Notes under the pieces: generated by a model
Told to the model about the DNA's origin: nothing
Database searches by the model: none
Seen by the model: only the letters and a program-made list of their open reading frames with translations
Part shown: piece after piece, positions 17,579 to 26,477 of the stretch
Layout: each line of letters begins with the position of its first letter
Numbering within the stretch: position 1 is the stretch's first letter
Position numbers and translations under genes: made by a program
DNA from: an uncultured Acetatifactor sp.
Lineage (GTDB): Bacteria; Bacillota; Clostridia; Lachnospirales; Lachnospiraceae
Length of the DNA: 64,000 nucleotides
Reading direction: 5' to 3'
Assembly (NCBI GenBank): GCA_910584865.1
Contig: CAJUCE010000025.1
Span: 17,117-81,116 of the forward strand

Positions 17579-18442
17579 TTAAGCCTTGCCCACAGATCCG
17601 AACAGCTCCATCTTCTCCTTTACGGTATCCTTGATGGCCTGAGCGCCGGGAGCCAGAAGCTTACGAGGGTCAAATCCCTTCCCCTGCTGATCCTTGCCCT
17701 CTTCCACATACTTACGGGTAGCGGCAGCAAATGCAAGCTGGCACTCGGTATTTACATTGATCTTCGCCACGCCCAGGCTGATCGCTTTCTTGATCATGTC
17801 TGCAGGAATGCCTGTACCGCCGTGAAGCACCAGAGGCATATCCCCTGTCAGCTGCTGTACCGCATCCAACGTCTCGAAGCTTAAACCCTTCCAGTTCTCA
17901 GGATATTTCCCATGAATGTTGCCGATACCTGCTGCCAGGAAATCCACACCCAGATCAGCAATGGCCTTGCACTCCTTAGGATCTGCGCACTCGCCCATGC
18001 CTACAACACCGTCTTCCTCTCCGCCGATGGAGCCGACTTCCGCCTCAATGGAAATTCCCTTGCCGTGAGCAGCTGCAACCAGCTCGGTTGTCTTTGCTAC
18101 ATTCTCTTCAATGGGATAATGAGAACCGTCAAACATAACAGAGGAAAAACCTGCCTCGATACATTTGTAGCAATGCTCATAGGAACCATGATCCAGATGC
18201 AGAGCAACGGGAACATCGATATCCAGATCCTTTAACAAGCCGTTCACCATACCTACTACCGCGTGGTAGCCGCCCATGTACTTGCCTGCTCCCTCGGATA
18301 CACCGAGAATAACGGGAGACTTGCACTCCTTCGCGGTCAGCAGGATGGACTTTGTCCACTCCAGATTGTTGATGTTGAACTGACCTACTGCATAATGACC
18401 TGCTTTCGCTTTCTTAAGCATTTCTGTTGCTGAAACTAGCAT
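17579..18442 (-). CDS. fba: Class II fructose-bisphosphate aldolase
   Basis: 287 residues. It splits fructose 1,6-bisphosphate into DHAP and glyceraldehyde 3-phosphate with a catalytic zinc. Zinc ligands and catalytic residues are seen in VALHLDHGSYEHCYKCIEAG, in SIEAEVGSIGGEEDGV, in AAGIGNIHGKYP and in LVLHGGTGIPADMIKKAIS; KINVNTE binds phosphate. The ATG at 18442 has GGAGG 10 nt upstream. The leader (18460-18515) can fold a 10-bp hairpin. It is the last gene of the long minus-strand run that begins near uvrC. Confidence 0.96.
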   Translation of the reverse strand: MLVSATEMLKKAKAGHYAVGQFNINNLEWTKSILLTAKECKSPVILGVSEGAGKYMGGYHAVVGMVNGLLKDLDIDVPVALHLDHGSYEHCYKCIEAGFSSVMFDGSHYPIEENVAKTTELVAAAHGKGISIEAEVGSIGGEEDGVVGMGECADPKECKAIADLGVDFLAAGIGNIHGKYPENWKGLSFETLDAVQQLTGDMPLVLHGGTGIPADMIKKAISLGVAKINVNTECQLAFAAATRKYVEEGKDQQGKGFDPRKLLAPGAQAIKDTVKEKMELFGSVGKA

Positions 18443-18464
18443 AATACGATTACCTCCATTTTCT

Positions 18465-18512
18465 ATATTTGACGCTATCCTGCCGCTGTCCTCTGGTATC
18501 GGCAGGATACCG
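18465..18512 (-). promoter_or_regulatory. Hairpin in the fba leader
   Basis: On the minus strand TATCCTGCCG and CGGCAGGATA form a 10-bp stem (about 18511-18478) a short way before the fba ribosome site. It may be an attenuator, a processing site, or the terminator of the lipid kinase gene, though it has no T-run. Confidence 0.45.
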
Positions 18513-18535
18513 CGCAATACCGATTTTAAATCTGT

Positions 18536-19453
18536 CTATTTGGAAGGCGGTTCCTTTACCCTGATGTCAATTCCTCTGCATACATTTTTGATTGTCACTT
18601 TTGTATGGCTGCCGCCGTTTTCGCCATCCAATGTCCATGCCATTGCTCCTCTTGATTCCACGGTCAATTCTGCCGTGCGGAAACAATACATTGCATTTGT
18701 GTCAATATCCCGGTCCAGGAGCGAGATCATAATATTATTCAGCTCCACCGGATTCCTGGGATGCTTAATCAGCGTCACTTCAAAGACGCCGTCATCCATT
18801 TTCACATTCTTGCCGGTAATATTCTTAAAACCTCCCACAGAAGTGGAATTCGTGATCATCCCAAAGATAAAATCATCCTCCACTTCGTTGTCCTCCCAGC
18901 TCACCTTCACATGGAAAGAGCGGATCGAGGAAAGCCGTTTCATACCTTCCAGCAAATAAGCCATATGTCCCAGCACGTTCTTCATATCCTGTGCCGTCTC
19001 ATAGGATACATCCGTAAAAAGTCCAAACGCTGCAATGTAGACAAATACATCCTCTTCAGTGCCATATCCGAAAGAGCCGATGTCGCAGGAAAAATTGCTT
19101 CCTCCCACCGCCACCTCTGCCGCCTGTACCATATTTTTGGGCAGAGAAAGGCTCCCTCCGAAATCATTGGTGCTGCCTGCCGGAATGTAACCGATGGGAA
19201 TCCGAAAATTACTCCGGATCATTCCGGTCACAACCTCGTCCAATGTTCCGTCGCCCCCACTGCATACCACCAAATCATAATCTCTGCACCGCCCGGCCAC
19301 CGTGTCTAACGCATCCCCATGCTGCTGCGTAGGCGCCACAGTAGTCTCATAACCGGCCTTTGCAAAAACATCCAGAATATCGGCAAGCTTATTTTTTATA
19401 AGCGCTTTTCCGGCTTTAGGATTGTATACAAAAAGCAGTTTTTTACTCATCAT
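18536..19453 (-). CDS. Diacylglycerol/lipid kinase family protein (YegS/BmrU type)
   Basis: 305 residues. Lipid or diacylglycerol kinase fold: N-terminal MSKKLLFVYNPKAGK, nucleotide motif VVCSGGDGTLDEVVTGM, IGYIPAGSTNDFGGSL and a C-terminal beta domain (FEVTLIKHPRNP, WTLDGENGG). Members phosphorylate diacylglycerol or related lipids to recycle phosphatidate from lipoteichoic-acid synthesis; the substrate here is not proven. The start overlaps a second ATG three nt later (MMSK); the ribosome site is weak, and the gene starts 6 nt after the HPr-like stop, so translational coupling is likely. Confidence 0.88.
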   Translation of the reverse strand: MMSKKLLFVYNPKAGKALIKNKLADILDVFAKAGYETTVAPTQQHGDALDTVAGRCRDYDLVVCSGGDGTLDEVVTGMIRSNFRIPIGYIPAGSTNDFGGSLSLPKNMVQAAEVAVGGSNFSCDIGSFGYGTEEDVFVYIAAFGLFTDVSYETAQDMKNVLGHMAYLLEGMKRLSSIRSFHVKVSWEDNEVEDDFIFGMITNSTSVGGFKNITGKNVKMDDGVFEVTLIKHPRNPVELNNIMISLLDRDIDTNAMYCFRTAELTVESRGAMAWTLDGENGGSHTKVTIKNVCRGIDIRVKEPPSK

Positions 19454-19459
19454 TTACAC

Positions 19460-19720
19460 TTATGCTTCCATACCAGCCAAAAAACCGGTAATCCCTTCTA
19501 TAGCTGACTCTTCATCCGCACCGTCTGCAGATATCTCCAATTCCTCGCTGATATCCATGCCCAATGTCATCATTCCCATGATACTTTTGGCATTTACCTT
19601 CTTCTCACCAGATTGGATATATATGGCACTTTCGTATTTGCTGGCCTTCTGAACCAGAAGCGCAATATGTCTGGCCATCTGATCGTCTTCCAAACTGATA
19701 CTGATACTCTTCTTTTTCAT
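19460..19720 (-). CDS. HPr-like protein without His15 (Crh-like)
   Basis: 86 residues, HPr fold. AAGGAGG precedes the start. Counting from Met1, position 15 (the histidine phosphorylated by PTS enzyme I in true HPr) is methionine in DQMARHIALLVQ; Arg17 is kept, and Ser46, the HprK target, is kept in VNAKSIMGMMTLG. Bacillus Crh has the same pattern (Gln15, Ser46) and also lies beside whiA, rapZ and yvcK. I infer a regulatory HPr that takes the Ser phosphate from HprK (gene 4 kb upstream in the same run) but cannot carry PTS phosphate. Whether it partners CcpA is unknown. Confidence 0.88.
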   Translation of the reverse strand: MKKKSISISLEDDQMARHIALLVQKASKYESAIYIQSGEKKVNAKSIMGMMTLGMDISEELEISADGADEESAIEGITGFLAGMEA

Positions 19721-19740
19721 TTCGTTTCCTCCTTAATTCC

Positions 19741-20616
19741 TTATATCACTGAATGCCTTAATTTCTCCGCAAGCTCGCTCAGCTTGCGCAATCTATGGTT
19801 TACCCCGGATTTTCCAAGAACCGGGGTAAAGTACTCTCCCAGCTCCTTCAACGGCACATCCGGATATTCCAAACGGATTTCCGCCATCTCGCGCAATGTG
19901 TCCGGCAGATTCTGAAATCCATAATGCTTCCTGATATATTCAATATCTTCAACCTGCCTGGACGCCGCGTTTACGGTCTTGGCGATATTGGCTGTCTCAC
20001 AGTTTACACGGCGGTTCACGGAATTCCGCATCTCCTTTAATATGCGGAGATTCTCCATATTCATCAATGACACCGGAGCCTCGCACACATTCAGCAAATC
20101 TACGATTCCCGCCCCTTCTTTCAGGTACACCACATAATACTTCTTGCGGCGGATTATCTTCGATTCGATGCCAAAATCCCTGATCAATCCCTGCAGCTGC
20201 TTTGCTTTATCCGCATCTGAGCAATCGAACTCCAGATGATACCCTTTGGCCGGATCGCTCATGGAACCGATACTCAAAAAAGCCCCCCGCAAAAAAGCCC
20301 GCTGGCAGCAGGAATTCTTAATCAGAAGAGGGCTCACGGGCCTGTCCAAATCTCCCAGATTTCTCAGCAGGGCCTGTAATTCCTGTTCTTTCAACACAAT
20401 ATCCGTATTTATATTATATGTTTTTTTCAATAATGTAAAGCCTTTTCTGGCAACAGCTTCATTTTCCGTCTGAAAACCTACTGTGAAGCCGCCGTTTTCA
20501 TCTCTTCCATACTGGCCGCATAAATTCATGATCGCCGCCAGCTCGGCAATCTGGCAATGTCTGGCCGGACTGATCCGCTTTGCCAGTTCTGCCTTCACCT
20601 CACTTGAAAATGACAT
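19741..20616 (-). CDS. whiA: DNA-binding protein WhiA
   Basis: 291 residues. WhiA joins a LAGLIDADG-homing-endonuclease-like domain (AELAAIMNLCGQYG, RAFLRGAFLSIGSMSDPAKGYHLEF) to a C-terminal helix-turn-helix (ALPDTLREMAEIRLEYPDV-like segment, LGEYFTPVLGKSGVNHRLRKL). It has no nuclease activity in the family and affects cell division and chromosome segregation in Firmicutes. Start at 20616 with GGGAGG 4 nt upstream. Order rapZ-whiA-HPr-like matches the Bacillus yvc cluster, but yvcK is missing between rapZ and whiA. Confidence 0.95.
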   Translation of the reverse strand: MSFSSEVKAELAKRISPARHCQIAELAAIMNLCGQYGRDENGGFTVGFQTENEAVARKGFTLLKKTYNINTDIVLKEQELQALLRNLGDLDRPVSPLLIKNSCCQRAFLRGAFLSIGSMSDPAKGYHLEFDCSDADKAKQLQGLIRDFGIESKIIRRKKYYVVYLKEGAGIVDLLNVCEAPVSLMNMENLRILKEMRNSVNRRVNCETANIAKTVNAASRQVEDIEYIRKHYGFQNLPDTLREMAEIRLEYPDVPLKELGEYFTPVLGKSGVNHRLRKLSELAEKLRHSVI

Positions 20617-20663
20617 ATGCCCTCCCGGCTCAAATGCCTGCCACCCGGCTTTTCCTGGACAGT

Positions 20664-21530
20664 TCACTTCCCCTGATGATTCACATCCCGATGATACAGC
20701 TTTATTCCATATTTCCCTTTATCCTTCATGCGCCTGTACAGCTCATTGGCCAGGGTAACGCTTCGATGCTTGCCCCCCGTACAGCCGATGGCAATGACAA
20801 GGCGGTATTTTCCTTCTTTGACATAATTCGGTATCAAAAACTGCAGCATATCTGTCAGCTTTGTCATAAATATTTCCGCTTCCTCAAAGCCCATGACATA
20901 TTCCTGCACCTCGTTGTCATTTCCTGTCTTCTGTTTCAATTCGTCAATATAAAAAGGATTCGGCAGAAAACGGACATCCAGCACCAGATCCGAATCGGCC
21001 GGTATTCCATGCTTAAATCCAAATGACATCACTGTCACTATCAAACTATTATACTCCGCATTTTCCACAAAAATACGGTCAATTTCCTGTTTCAGTTCCC
21101 TGGTCAGCAGAAGTGACGTATCAATTACATAATCCGACTGGCGCCGTATATTCTCCAGCACCTGACGCTCCGCCCTGACACCGTCCTCCACTCTTCCGTC
21201 CACAGCCAGGGGATGTATCCGCCTGGTCTCCTTATAGCGCTTGATCAACACCTTCTCATCCGCATCCATAAAGAGGATTTCCAGCTTGTATCCTGTCTCC
21301 TTTAGTTTTCCCAAGATCCTGGTGACATTTTTGAAGGCCTCGCCGGAACGTACGTCCAGTCCCAGCGCCACCTTTCCCACCTCGCTGCCCGGCATGGAAA
21401 CCAGCTCGGCAAATTTCTCAATCAGCGATACCGGCAGGTTGTCCACACAGTAGAACCCGGCATCCTCCAGCATCTTCAGCGCGGTGCTCTTACCGCCGCC
21501 GCTCATTCCCGTCACTACTACGAATCTCAT
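20664..21530 (-). CDS. rapZ: RapZ/YvcJ nucleotide-binding protein
   Basis: 288 residues. Walker A GMSGGGKS at residues 8-15, DAGFYCVDNLP, Walker B region FMDADEKVLIKRYKETRR and the C-terminal AIGCTGGKHRSV motif are typical. In E. coli RapZ presents the sRNA GlmZ to RNase E; in Bacillus the homologue YvcJ is a GTPase/ATPase linked to competence. The role in clostridia is unsettled. It stands between murB and whiA in a minus-strand operon. Confidence 0.95.
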   Translation of the reverse strand: MRFVVVTGMSGGGKSTALKMLEDAGFYCVDNLPVSLIEKFAELVSMPGSEVGKVALGLDVRSGEAFKNVTRILGKLKETGYKLEILFMDADEKVLIKRYKETRRIHPLAVDGRVEDGVRAERQVLENIRRQSDYVIDTSLLLTRELKQEIDRIFVENAEYNSLIVTVMSFGFKHGIPADSDLVLDVRFLPNPFYIDELKQKTGNDNEVQEYVMGFEEAEIFMTKLTDMLQFLIPNYVKEGKYRLVIAIGCTGGKHRSVTLANELYRRMKDKGKYGIKLYHRDVNHQGK

Positions 21531-21589
21531 AACCCCTCACATTTACGATAAAGGCTTCCGGAGGTCATCCGAAAACCGTCCGAAATTCC

Positions 21590-22501
21590 TTACCATCCCA
21601 AGAAAACAACCTCCGGCTCCAGTTCTACCCGAAACCTCTCCTTAACGCAGCGCTGCACTTCCCTGATCACGCCGCTGACGTCCTCCGAGGCCGCATTTCC
21701 GACATTGATCACAAAACCACAATGCTTCTCGGACACTTGTGCGCCTCCTATCCGAAAGCCCTTCAGACCGGCTTCCATAATCAACTGTCCTGCAAAATGG
21801 CCCTCCGGCCTTTTAAAGGTACTTCCTGCGCTGGGATATTCCAGCGGCTGTTTTTCTCTACGCCGCATGGCCAGCTCTTCCATTTTTGCTTTTATGACAC
21901 TTCTGTCACCCTCATTTAGAGAAAATGTAACTTCCGTCACAATAAAAGAACTCTTCCTGATTACGCTGGTCCGATAACCGAATTCCATCGTTTCATTATC
22001 CAGCTCCAACAATTCCCCTTCCCTGCTCACCACATTGACCTGAGTCACTACCTGGCTCATCTCGCCCCCATAGGCTCCGGCATTCATCACCACGCCGCCG
22101 CCCACGGTCCCCGGGATCCCGGAGGCAAACTCCAGCCCTGTCAGTCCATGCTCCATTGCGGCTCTGGCCACCTGTGCCAGGGTAGCCCCGGCCTTCGCCA
22201 CTATCCGTTTTCCCTGTACGAGGATACCGCTCATCTTTTGTCCGATCTCCAGGACAATTCCCCTGTAGCCGGCGTCATTTACCAGAAGATTGCTTCCGTT
22301 TCCCAATACAAAAAACGGCATCCCTGTCATTTCCAAATATCGGCATAATTTTTTCAACTGTTCCTCATTCTCAAGTTCAAGAAGGCAATCTGCAGGCCCC
22401 CCTATCCGAAAGGTGGTATGACCTGCCATTGGTTCCTGCAGATGAATATTTTCCTGTGGTACAAACTTTTGCAATGCCTCAACTACTGCTCCACCGATCA
22501 T
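21590..22501 (-). CDS. murB: UDP-N-acetylenolpyruvoylglucosamine reductase
   Basis: 303 residues. MurB reduces UDP-GlcNAc-enolpyruvate to UDP-MurNAc with NADPH and FAD in peptidoglycan synthesis. FAD-binding motifs are FFVLGNGSNLLVNDAGYRG and IPGTVGGGVVMNAGAYGGE; the catalytic Ser lies in YPSAGSTFKRP and the terminal Glu in LEPEVVFLG. The Met at 22501 is preferred: GGAAGG lies 7 nt upstream, whereas the ATG at 22507 has it only 1 nt away. It follows the glucokinase gene by 32 nt. Confidence 0.96.
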   Translation of the reverse strand: MIGGAVVEALQKFVPQENIHLQEPMAGHTTFRIGGPADCLLELENEEQLKKLCRYLEMTGMPFFVLGNGSNLLVNDAGYRGIVLEIGQKMSGILVQGKRIVAKAGATLAQVARAAMEHGLTGLEFASGIPGTVGGGVVMNAGAYGGEMSQVVTQVNVVSREGELLELDNETMEFGYRTSVIRKSSFIVTEVTFSLNEGDRSVIKAKMEELAMRRREKQPLEYPSAGSTFKRPEGHFAGQLIMEAGLKGFRIGGAQVSEKHCGFVINVGNAASEDVSGVIREVQRCVKERFRVELEPEVVFLGW

Positions 22502-22533
22502 TTTCATGCCTTCCTTTTTTTAATTTCCGGCCC

Positions 22534-23472
22534 TCATAGCAAAACTGCCGCTGCCGCTCCGTAGATCCCTGCATCATTTCCCAGTTTCGCCAGGGCAAAT
22601 TTCGTATCTTTACATTGGACAAAGGCATACTTACGGAAATAAGGCTCTATGTAGGAAATCAAAATCTCCCCTGCCTTGGATACCCCTCCCCCAATGACAA
22701 AAATCTCCGGATTTAACACACCGGCCACCATAGCCAGCCCTTTTCCCAGATAATCGCCAAACTGTCCCGCAATCTCCATGGCGACACTGTCCTGCGCCTT
22801 CACGGCATCAAATACAGTCTTGGCCGAAACTCTCCTGTCCCGAAGAACCGTGGGCGTATCACACTTTGCAAGATACCGTTCTGCCAAACGTACAATCCCT
22901 GTTGCGGAAGTATACTGTTCCAGACATCCCTTATTGCCGCAATTGCAGCTCTCCGTCTCCCGGTCTTCAATATGGACATGCCCGATCTCTCCTGCGGCGC
23001 CGGTTGCTCCTACCAGAATCTTCCCATCGATAACCACACCGCCGCCCACACCTGTGCCAAGCGTCACCGCCACCAGGCTGCTGTATCCTTTTCCGCCTCC
23101 CTGCCACATTTCCCCGAATGCTGCGGCATTGGCATCGTTTACAGCTTTTATCGGTACATTAATATATGCGCCCAGCTTCTCAGGTATGTTAAATCTGTCC
23201 CATCCCAGATTCACCGCGCCGCATAAAAGCGTTCCGGTATCGTCCATGGCCCCCGGCGCACCTACACCCACGCCCACCAGTTCCTCTTCCCGAAGATTTG
23301 TCTCCTTCATCTTCGCCAGAAGACTTTTTGCCACGTCCGGCAGGATGGCTTCTCCCTTATTCTCCTTTACTGTGGGGATCTCCCATTTGTCCAGAACATT
23401 TCCGCCGGCATCGAACAACCCCATCTTGACGCTGGTCCCGCCGATGTCAACCCCAAATGCATACTTACTCAT
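22534..23472 (-). CDS. glk: ROK-family glucokinase
   Basis: 312 residues. Phosphorylates glucose with ATP. ATP-binding FGVDIGGTSVKMGLFD at the N-terminus, active-site loop AVNDANAAAFGE, LGTGVGGGVVIDGK, the sugar-binding EIGHVHIE and the ROK zinc motif CNCGNKGCLEQY are all present. No N-terminal helix-turn-helix, so it is an enzyme rather than a ROK repressor. It sits between hprK and murB, which ties sugar phosphorylation to the carbon-control genes. Confidence 0.92.
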   Translation of the reverse strand: MSKYAFGVDIGGTSVKMGLFDAGGNVLDKWEIPTVKENKGEAILPDVAKSLLAKMKETNLREEELVGVGVGAPGAMDDTGTLLCGAVNLGWDRFNIPEKLGAYINVPIKAVNDANAAAFGEMWQGGGKGYSSLVAVTLGTGVGGGVVIDGKILVGATGAAGEIGHVHIEDRETESCNCGNKGCLEQYTSATGIVRLAERYLAKCDTPTVLRDRRVSAKTVFDAVKAQDSVAMEIAGQFGDYLGKGLAMVAGVLNPEIFVIGGGVSKAGEILISYIEPYFRKYAFVQCKDTKFALAKLGNDAGIYGAAAAVLL

Positions 23473-23498
23473 CCTTCATACCTTCCTCTCTTATCTTT

Positions 23499-24446
23499 CT
23501 AAAACGGATCCTCTTCCCGCTTTCTCGCAAAAGAATTCTGTACCCTGGAATAAAGCTCCTGGGCCGCATTGTACCCCATCTTCTTCTGACGATGATTCAC
23601 CGCCGCGGATTCGCAGATCACTGCCACGTTCCTGCCGGGGCGAATGGGGATGTTGTAACAGACCACCTTATTCCCCATATATTCGGTATAATTCTCCTCT
23701 AATCCAAGACGATCGTATTCTTTATCCCGATCCCAGTCCTCCAGACGGATCACCAGATCGATATTCTGAGTATCCATGACGGCAGATGCACCGAACAAAG
23801 CCTTCACATCCACGACGCCGATACCTCTCAGTTCGATCAGATGCTTCAGCATCTCCGGCGCGGAACCGACAAGTGTGTCATCGCTGACCTTTCTAATCTC
23901 CACCACATCATCGGTTACCAGCCGGTGGCCCCGGCGAACCAGTTCCAAAGCTGCCTCCGATTTGCCGATCCCGCTTTCCCCCGTAATCAGCAGTCCCTCT
24001 CCATAGACATCCACCAGTACCCCATGTACCGAGATACAGGGAGCAAGCTTCACATTCAGCCAGCGGATCGCCTCTGCCATAAATGCGGATGTTGATTTCT
24101 TCGTAGATAGAATCGGTACTCTGTGCGTAAGGGCAGCCTGCACAAAGATGGGATCCGGCTTCAGTTCCCGGCAAAACACCACCGCCGATACATCATAGCT
24201 CATAAATTCATCGTAAATCTCACGCTTCCGCTCATCCGGCATGTTCTCCATATAACTGTATTCCACGAATCCGATAATCTGTAGTCTCGTAGAGTCAAAA
24301 TGCTCAAAATAACCTGCCAGCGGAAGTGCCGGTCGATTCACATCCGGCTGCGTGATACGGATATCCGTAACATCAATCTGTGGCGTAAGATTTTCCAGCT
24401 TCATCTTCTCTATCAAACGAGTCAATCTGACACTTTCCATACCCAC
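23499..24446 (-). CDS. hprK: HPr kinase/phosphorylase
   Basis: 315 residues. HprK phosphorylates Ser46 of HPr in response to fructose bisphosphate and ATP and removes the phosphate when phosphate is high. The C-terminal catalytic domain has the P-loop GESGIGKSEAALELVRRGH, the HPr-binding region LRGIGVVDVKALFG and VRLEDWDRDKEYDRLG. Start: GTG at 24446 with AGGAG 5 nt upstream; the ATG at 24440 is an alternative. A promoter with extended -10 lies just upstream. The likely partner is the HPr-like gene at 19460; a true HPr gene is not in the window. Confidence 0.96.
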   Translation of the reverse strand: MGMESVRLTRLIEKMKLENLTPQIDVTDIRITQPDVNRPALPLAGYFEHFDSTRLQIIGFVEYSYMENMPDERKREIYDEFMSYDVSAVVFCRELKPDPIFVQAALTHRVPILSTKKSTSAFMAEAIRWLNVKLAPCISVHGVLVDVYGEGLLITGESGIGKSEAALELVRRGHRLVTDDVVEIRKVSDDTLVGSAPEMLKHLIELRGIGVVDVKALFGASAVMDTQNIDLVIRLEDWDRDKEYDRLGLEENYTEYMGNKVVCYNIPIRPGRNVAVICESAAVNHRQKKMGYNAAQELYSRVQNSFARKREEDPF

Positions 24447-24512
24447 CTGATCTCCTGTTTTATCTTATCTTGCAAATATGATTCCCCGTTCTAAAAAAAA
24501 ACATTATTTAGA

Positions 24513-24541
24513 ATTATACCATACTCCCCCTCCAATGTGAA
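24513..24541 (-). promoter_or_regulatory. Promoter for the hprK run
   Basis: On the minus strand TTCACA (24541-24536), 17-nt spacer, TATAAT (24518-24513) with TGG before the -10 (extended -10). It lies about 70 bp before hprK. Confidence 0.7.
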
Positions 24542-24562
24542 GCAAAGTGTGAAAAGATTTTG

Positions 24563-26434
24563 TTACTGTTCCTGCGTTTTATGAAAAAAAAGATAAATAT
24601 CTTCCGCTGCCCGGCGGTTGATTTCCGGCAGTGCCGCAAGCTCCTCAATTTCCGCAGCCTTTATTTCTTCGATGGATTTAAAATGCCGCATGAGCGCTTT
24701 CCTTCTGGCCGGTCCCACACCGGGTATATCGTCCAATACGGACTTCACCTGGGCTTTGCTGCGTAATGAGCGGTGGTACTCGATCGCAAAACGGTGGGCC
24801 TCATCCTGAACCCTGGTAATCAGCTTAAAGCCCTCCGAGCGCGTGTCTATAGGCAGTTCTACATTATTAAAATACAATCCTCTGGTGCGATGATTGTCGT
24901 CTTTGACCATGCCGCAGACCGGAATAGGGAGTTTCAGTTCCTCCAGAACGGCAAGGGCGATATTCACCTGTCCTCTGCCGCCGTCCATCATCAGCAAATC
25001 GGGAAACCTGGTAAATTTACCGTATACCCTGTCCAGCTCTTTTTCTTCCAACGCCTTCTCTTCCTCCAGCCCATGACGGAAACGCCTGGTGAGAACCTCC
25101 TTCATACAGGCATAATCATCCGGTCCGGATACGGTTTTAATCCGGAATTTCCGGTAATCGCTGGGCTTCGGCTTCCCCTTCTCAAATACAATCATGGAAC
25201 CCACATTTTCAAATCCATTGATATTCGAAATATCGAACGCCTCCATCCGTTCGATATGCTCTATTCCCAACAGTCCGGCAATCTCCTTTACCGCGCCGAT
25301 GGTCCGCCCTTCCTCCCGCTTCAGCCGTTCTCTATCCTGCTCCAAAATATGTCTGGCATTCTGCGCCGCCAGCTCCACCAGCTTCTCCTTGGAACCGATT
25401 TTCGGCACCCGGATATAGACTCTGGCCTCCTTACGCCCGGACAGCCACTTTTCGATCAGCTCTTTGTCACTAATCTCGTACTGAAGCATTAATTCCCTGG
25501 GAATAAACGGCGTTCCCGCATAGAATTGCTTGACAAAATTTTCCAGGATTTCTGCCTTTTTACCGGATGACACATTCGTCATATAATAGTGCTCTCTGCC
25601 GATCAGCTTGCCGCCCCTGACAAAAAAGACCTGGACTACCGCCTCTCTCTCATCCTGGTACATCGCTATGACATCCTTGTCTTCTCCTGCGCTGTCAGTG
25701 ATCTTCTGCTTCTGAGATACCTGCTTTACGCTATTATACAAATCCCGATAACCCGCGGCCGCCTCAAAATCCAGCTCTTCCGCAGCCGCTTTCATCTTGT
25801 TCTCCAGCTCATTCAGAATCAGATTATAATTGCCATTCAGAAATTCCAGTGCCGAAGCCACCTGCTCCTGATATTGCTCCCTGCTAATATAGCCCTGACA
25901 GGGCGCATCGCATTGCTTGATATGATAATTCAGACAGGGACGTTCCTGCCCGATATCCCTGGGCAGACTACGGTTACAGGTTCTGAGATGATAGAGCTTA
26001 TTCAGCAGTTCAATGGTGTCCTTCACTGCAGCCGCGCTGGTATAAGGCCCGAAATACTTCGACTTGTCCTTCTTCATCACACGGGAAAACAGGATACGCG
26101 GATATGCCTCCCCCATGGTCACCTTTATATATGGGTAGGTTTTGTCATCCTTCAGCAAGGTGTTGTACTTGGGAGAATGCTCCTTAATCAAATTGTTTTC
26201 CAGTACAAGGGCCTCCAGCTCCGAATCCGTGACAATATATTCAAAGCGGGCAATCAATGACACCATCTTATCAATCATAGGCCCTCTGCCGATATTTTCC
26301 CGAAAATAAGAACGTACCCGGTTGTGAAGATTTACAGCCTTCCCCACATATAAAATGACATCCATGTCATCTCTCATAATATAGACTCCCGGGTTCTTGG
26401 GAAGCTTTTTTAATTCCTCCTCAATGTTAAACAT
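24563..26434 (-). CDS. uvrC: Excinuclease ABC subunit C
   Basis: 623 residues. UvrC makes both incisions around DNA lesions in nucleotide excision repair. N-terminal GIY-YIG nuclease (NPGVYIMRDD...ILYVGKAVNLHNRVRSYF), a Cys-rich block around CNRSLPRDIGQERPCLNYHI, the UVR motif (LENKMKAAAEELDFEAAAGYRD), the RNase H-like endonuclease with DISNINGFENVGSM and LMMDGGRGQVN, and C-terminal helix-hairpin-helix (DDIPGVGPARRKALMRHF). Length and domain order are normal. It follows the amidase gene by 43 nt. Confidence 0.97.
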   Translation of the reverse strand: MFNIEEELKKLPKNPGVYIMRDDMDVILYVGKAVNLHNRVRSYFRENIGRGPMIDKMVSLIARFEYIVTDSELEALVLENNLIKEHSPKYNTLLKDDKTYPYIKVTMGEAYPRILFSRVMKKDKSKYFGPYTSAAAVKDTIELLNKLYHLRTCNRSLPRDIGQERPCLNYHIKQCDAPCQGYISREQYQEQVASALEFLNGNYNLILNELENKMKAAAEELDFEAAAGYRDLYNSVKQVSQKQKITDSAGEDKDVIAMYQDEREAVVQVFFVRGGKLIGREHYYMTNVSSGKKAEILENFVKQFYAGTPFIPRELMLQYEISDKELIEKWLSGRKEARVYIRVPKIGSKEKLVELAAQNARHILEQDRERLKREEGRTIGAVKEIAGLLGIEHIERMEAFDISNINGFENVGSMIVFEKGKPKPSDYRKFRIKTVSGPDDYACMKEVLTRRFRHGLEEEKALEEKELDRVYGKFTRFPDLLMMDGGRGQVNIALAVLEELKLPIPVCGMVKDDNHRTRGLYFNNVELPIDTRSEGFKLITRVQDEAHRFAIEYHRSLRSKAQVKSVLDDIPGVGPARRKALMRHFKSIEEIKAAEIEELAALPEINRRAAEDIYLFFHKTQEQ

Positions 26435-26477
26435 GACTGTCCCCCTGCGTTCCCGCTTCTCCCACCATCACACTGCT

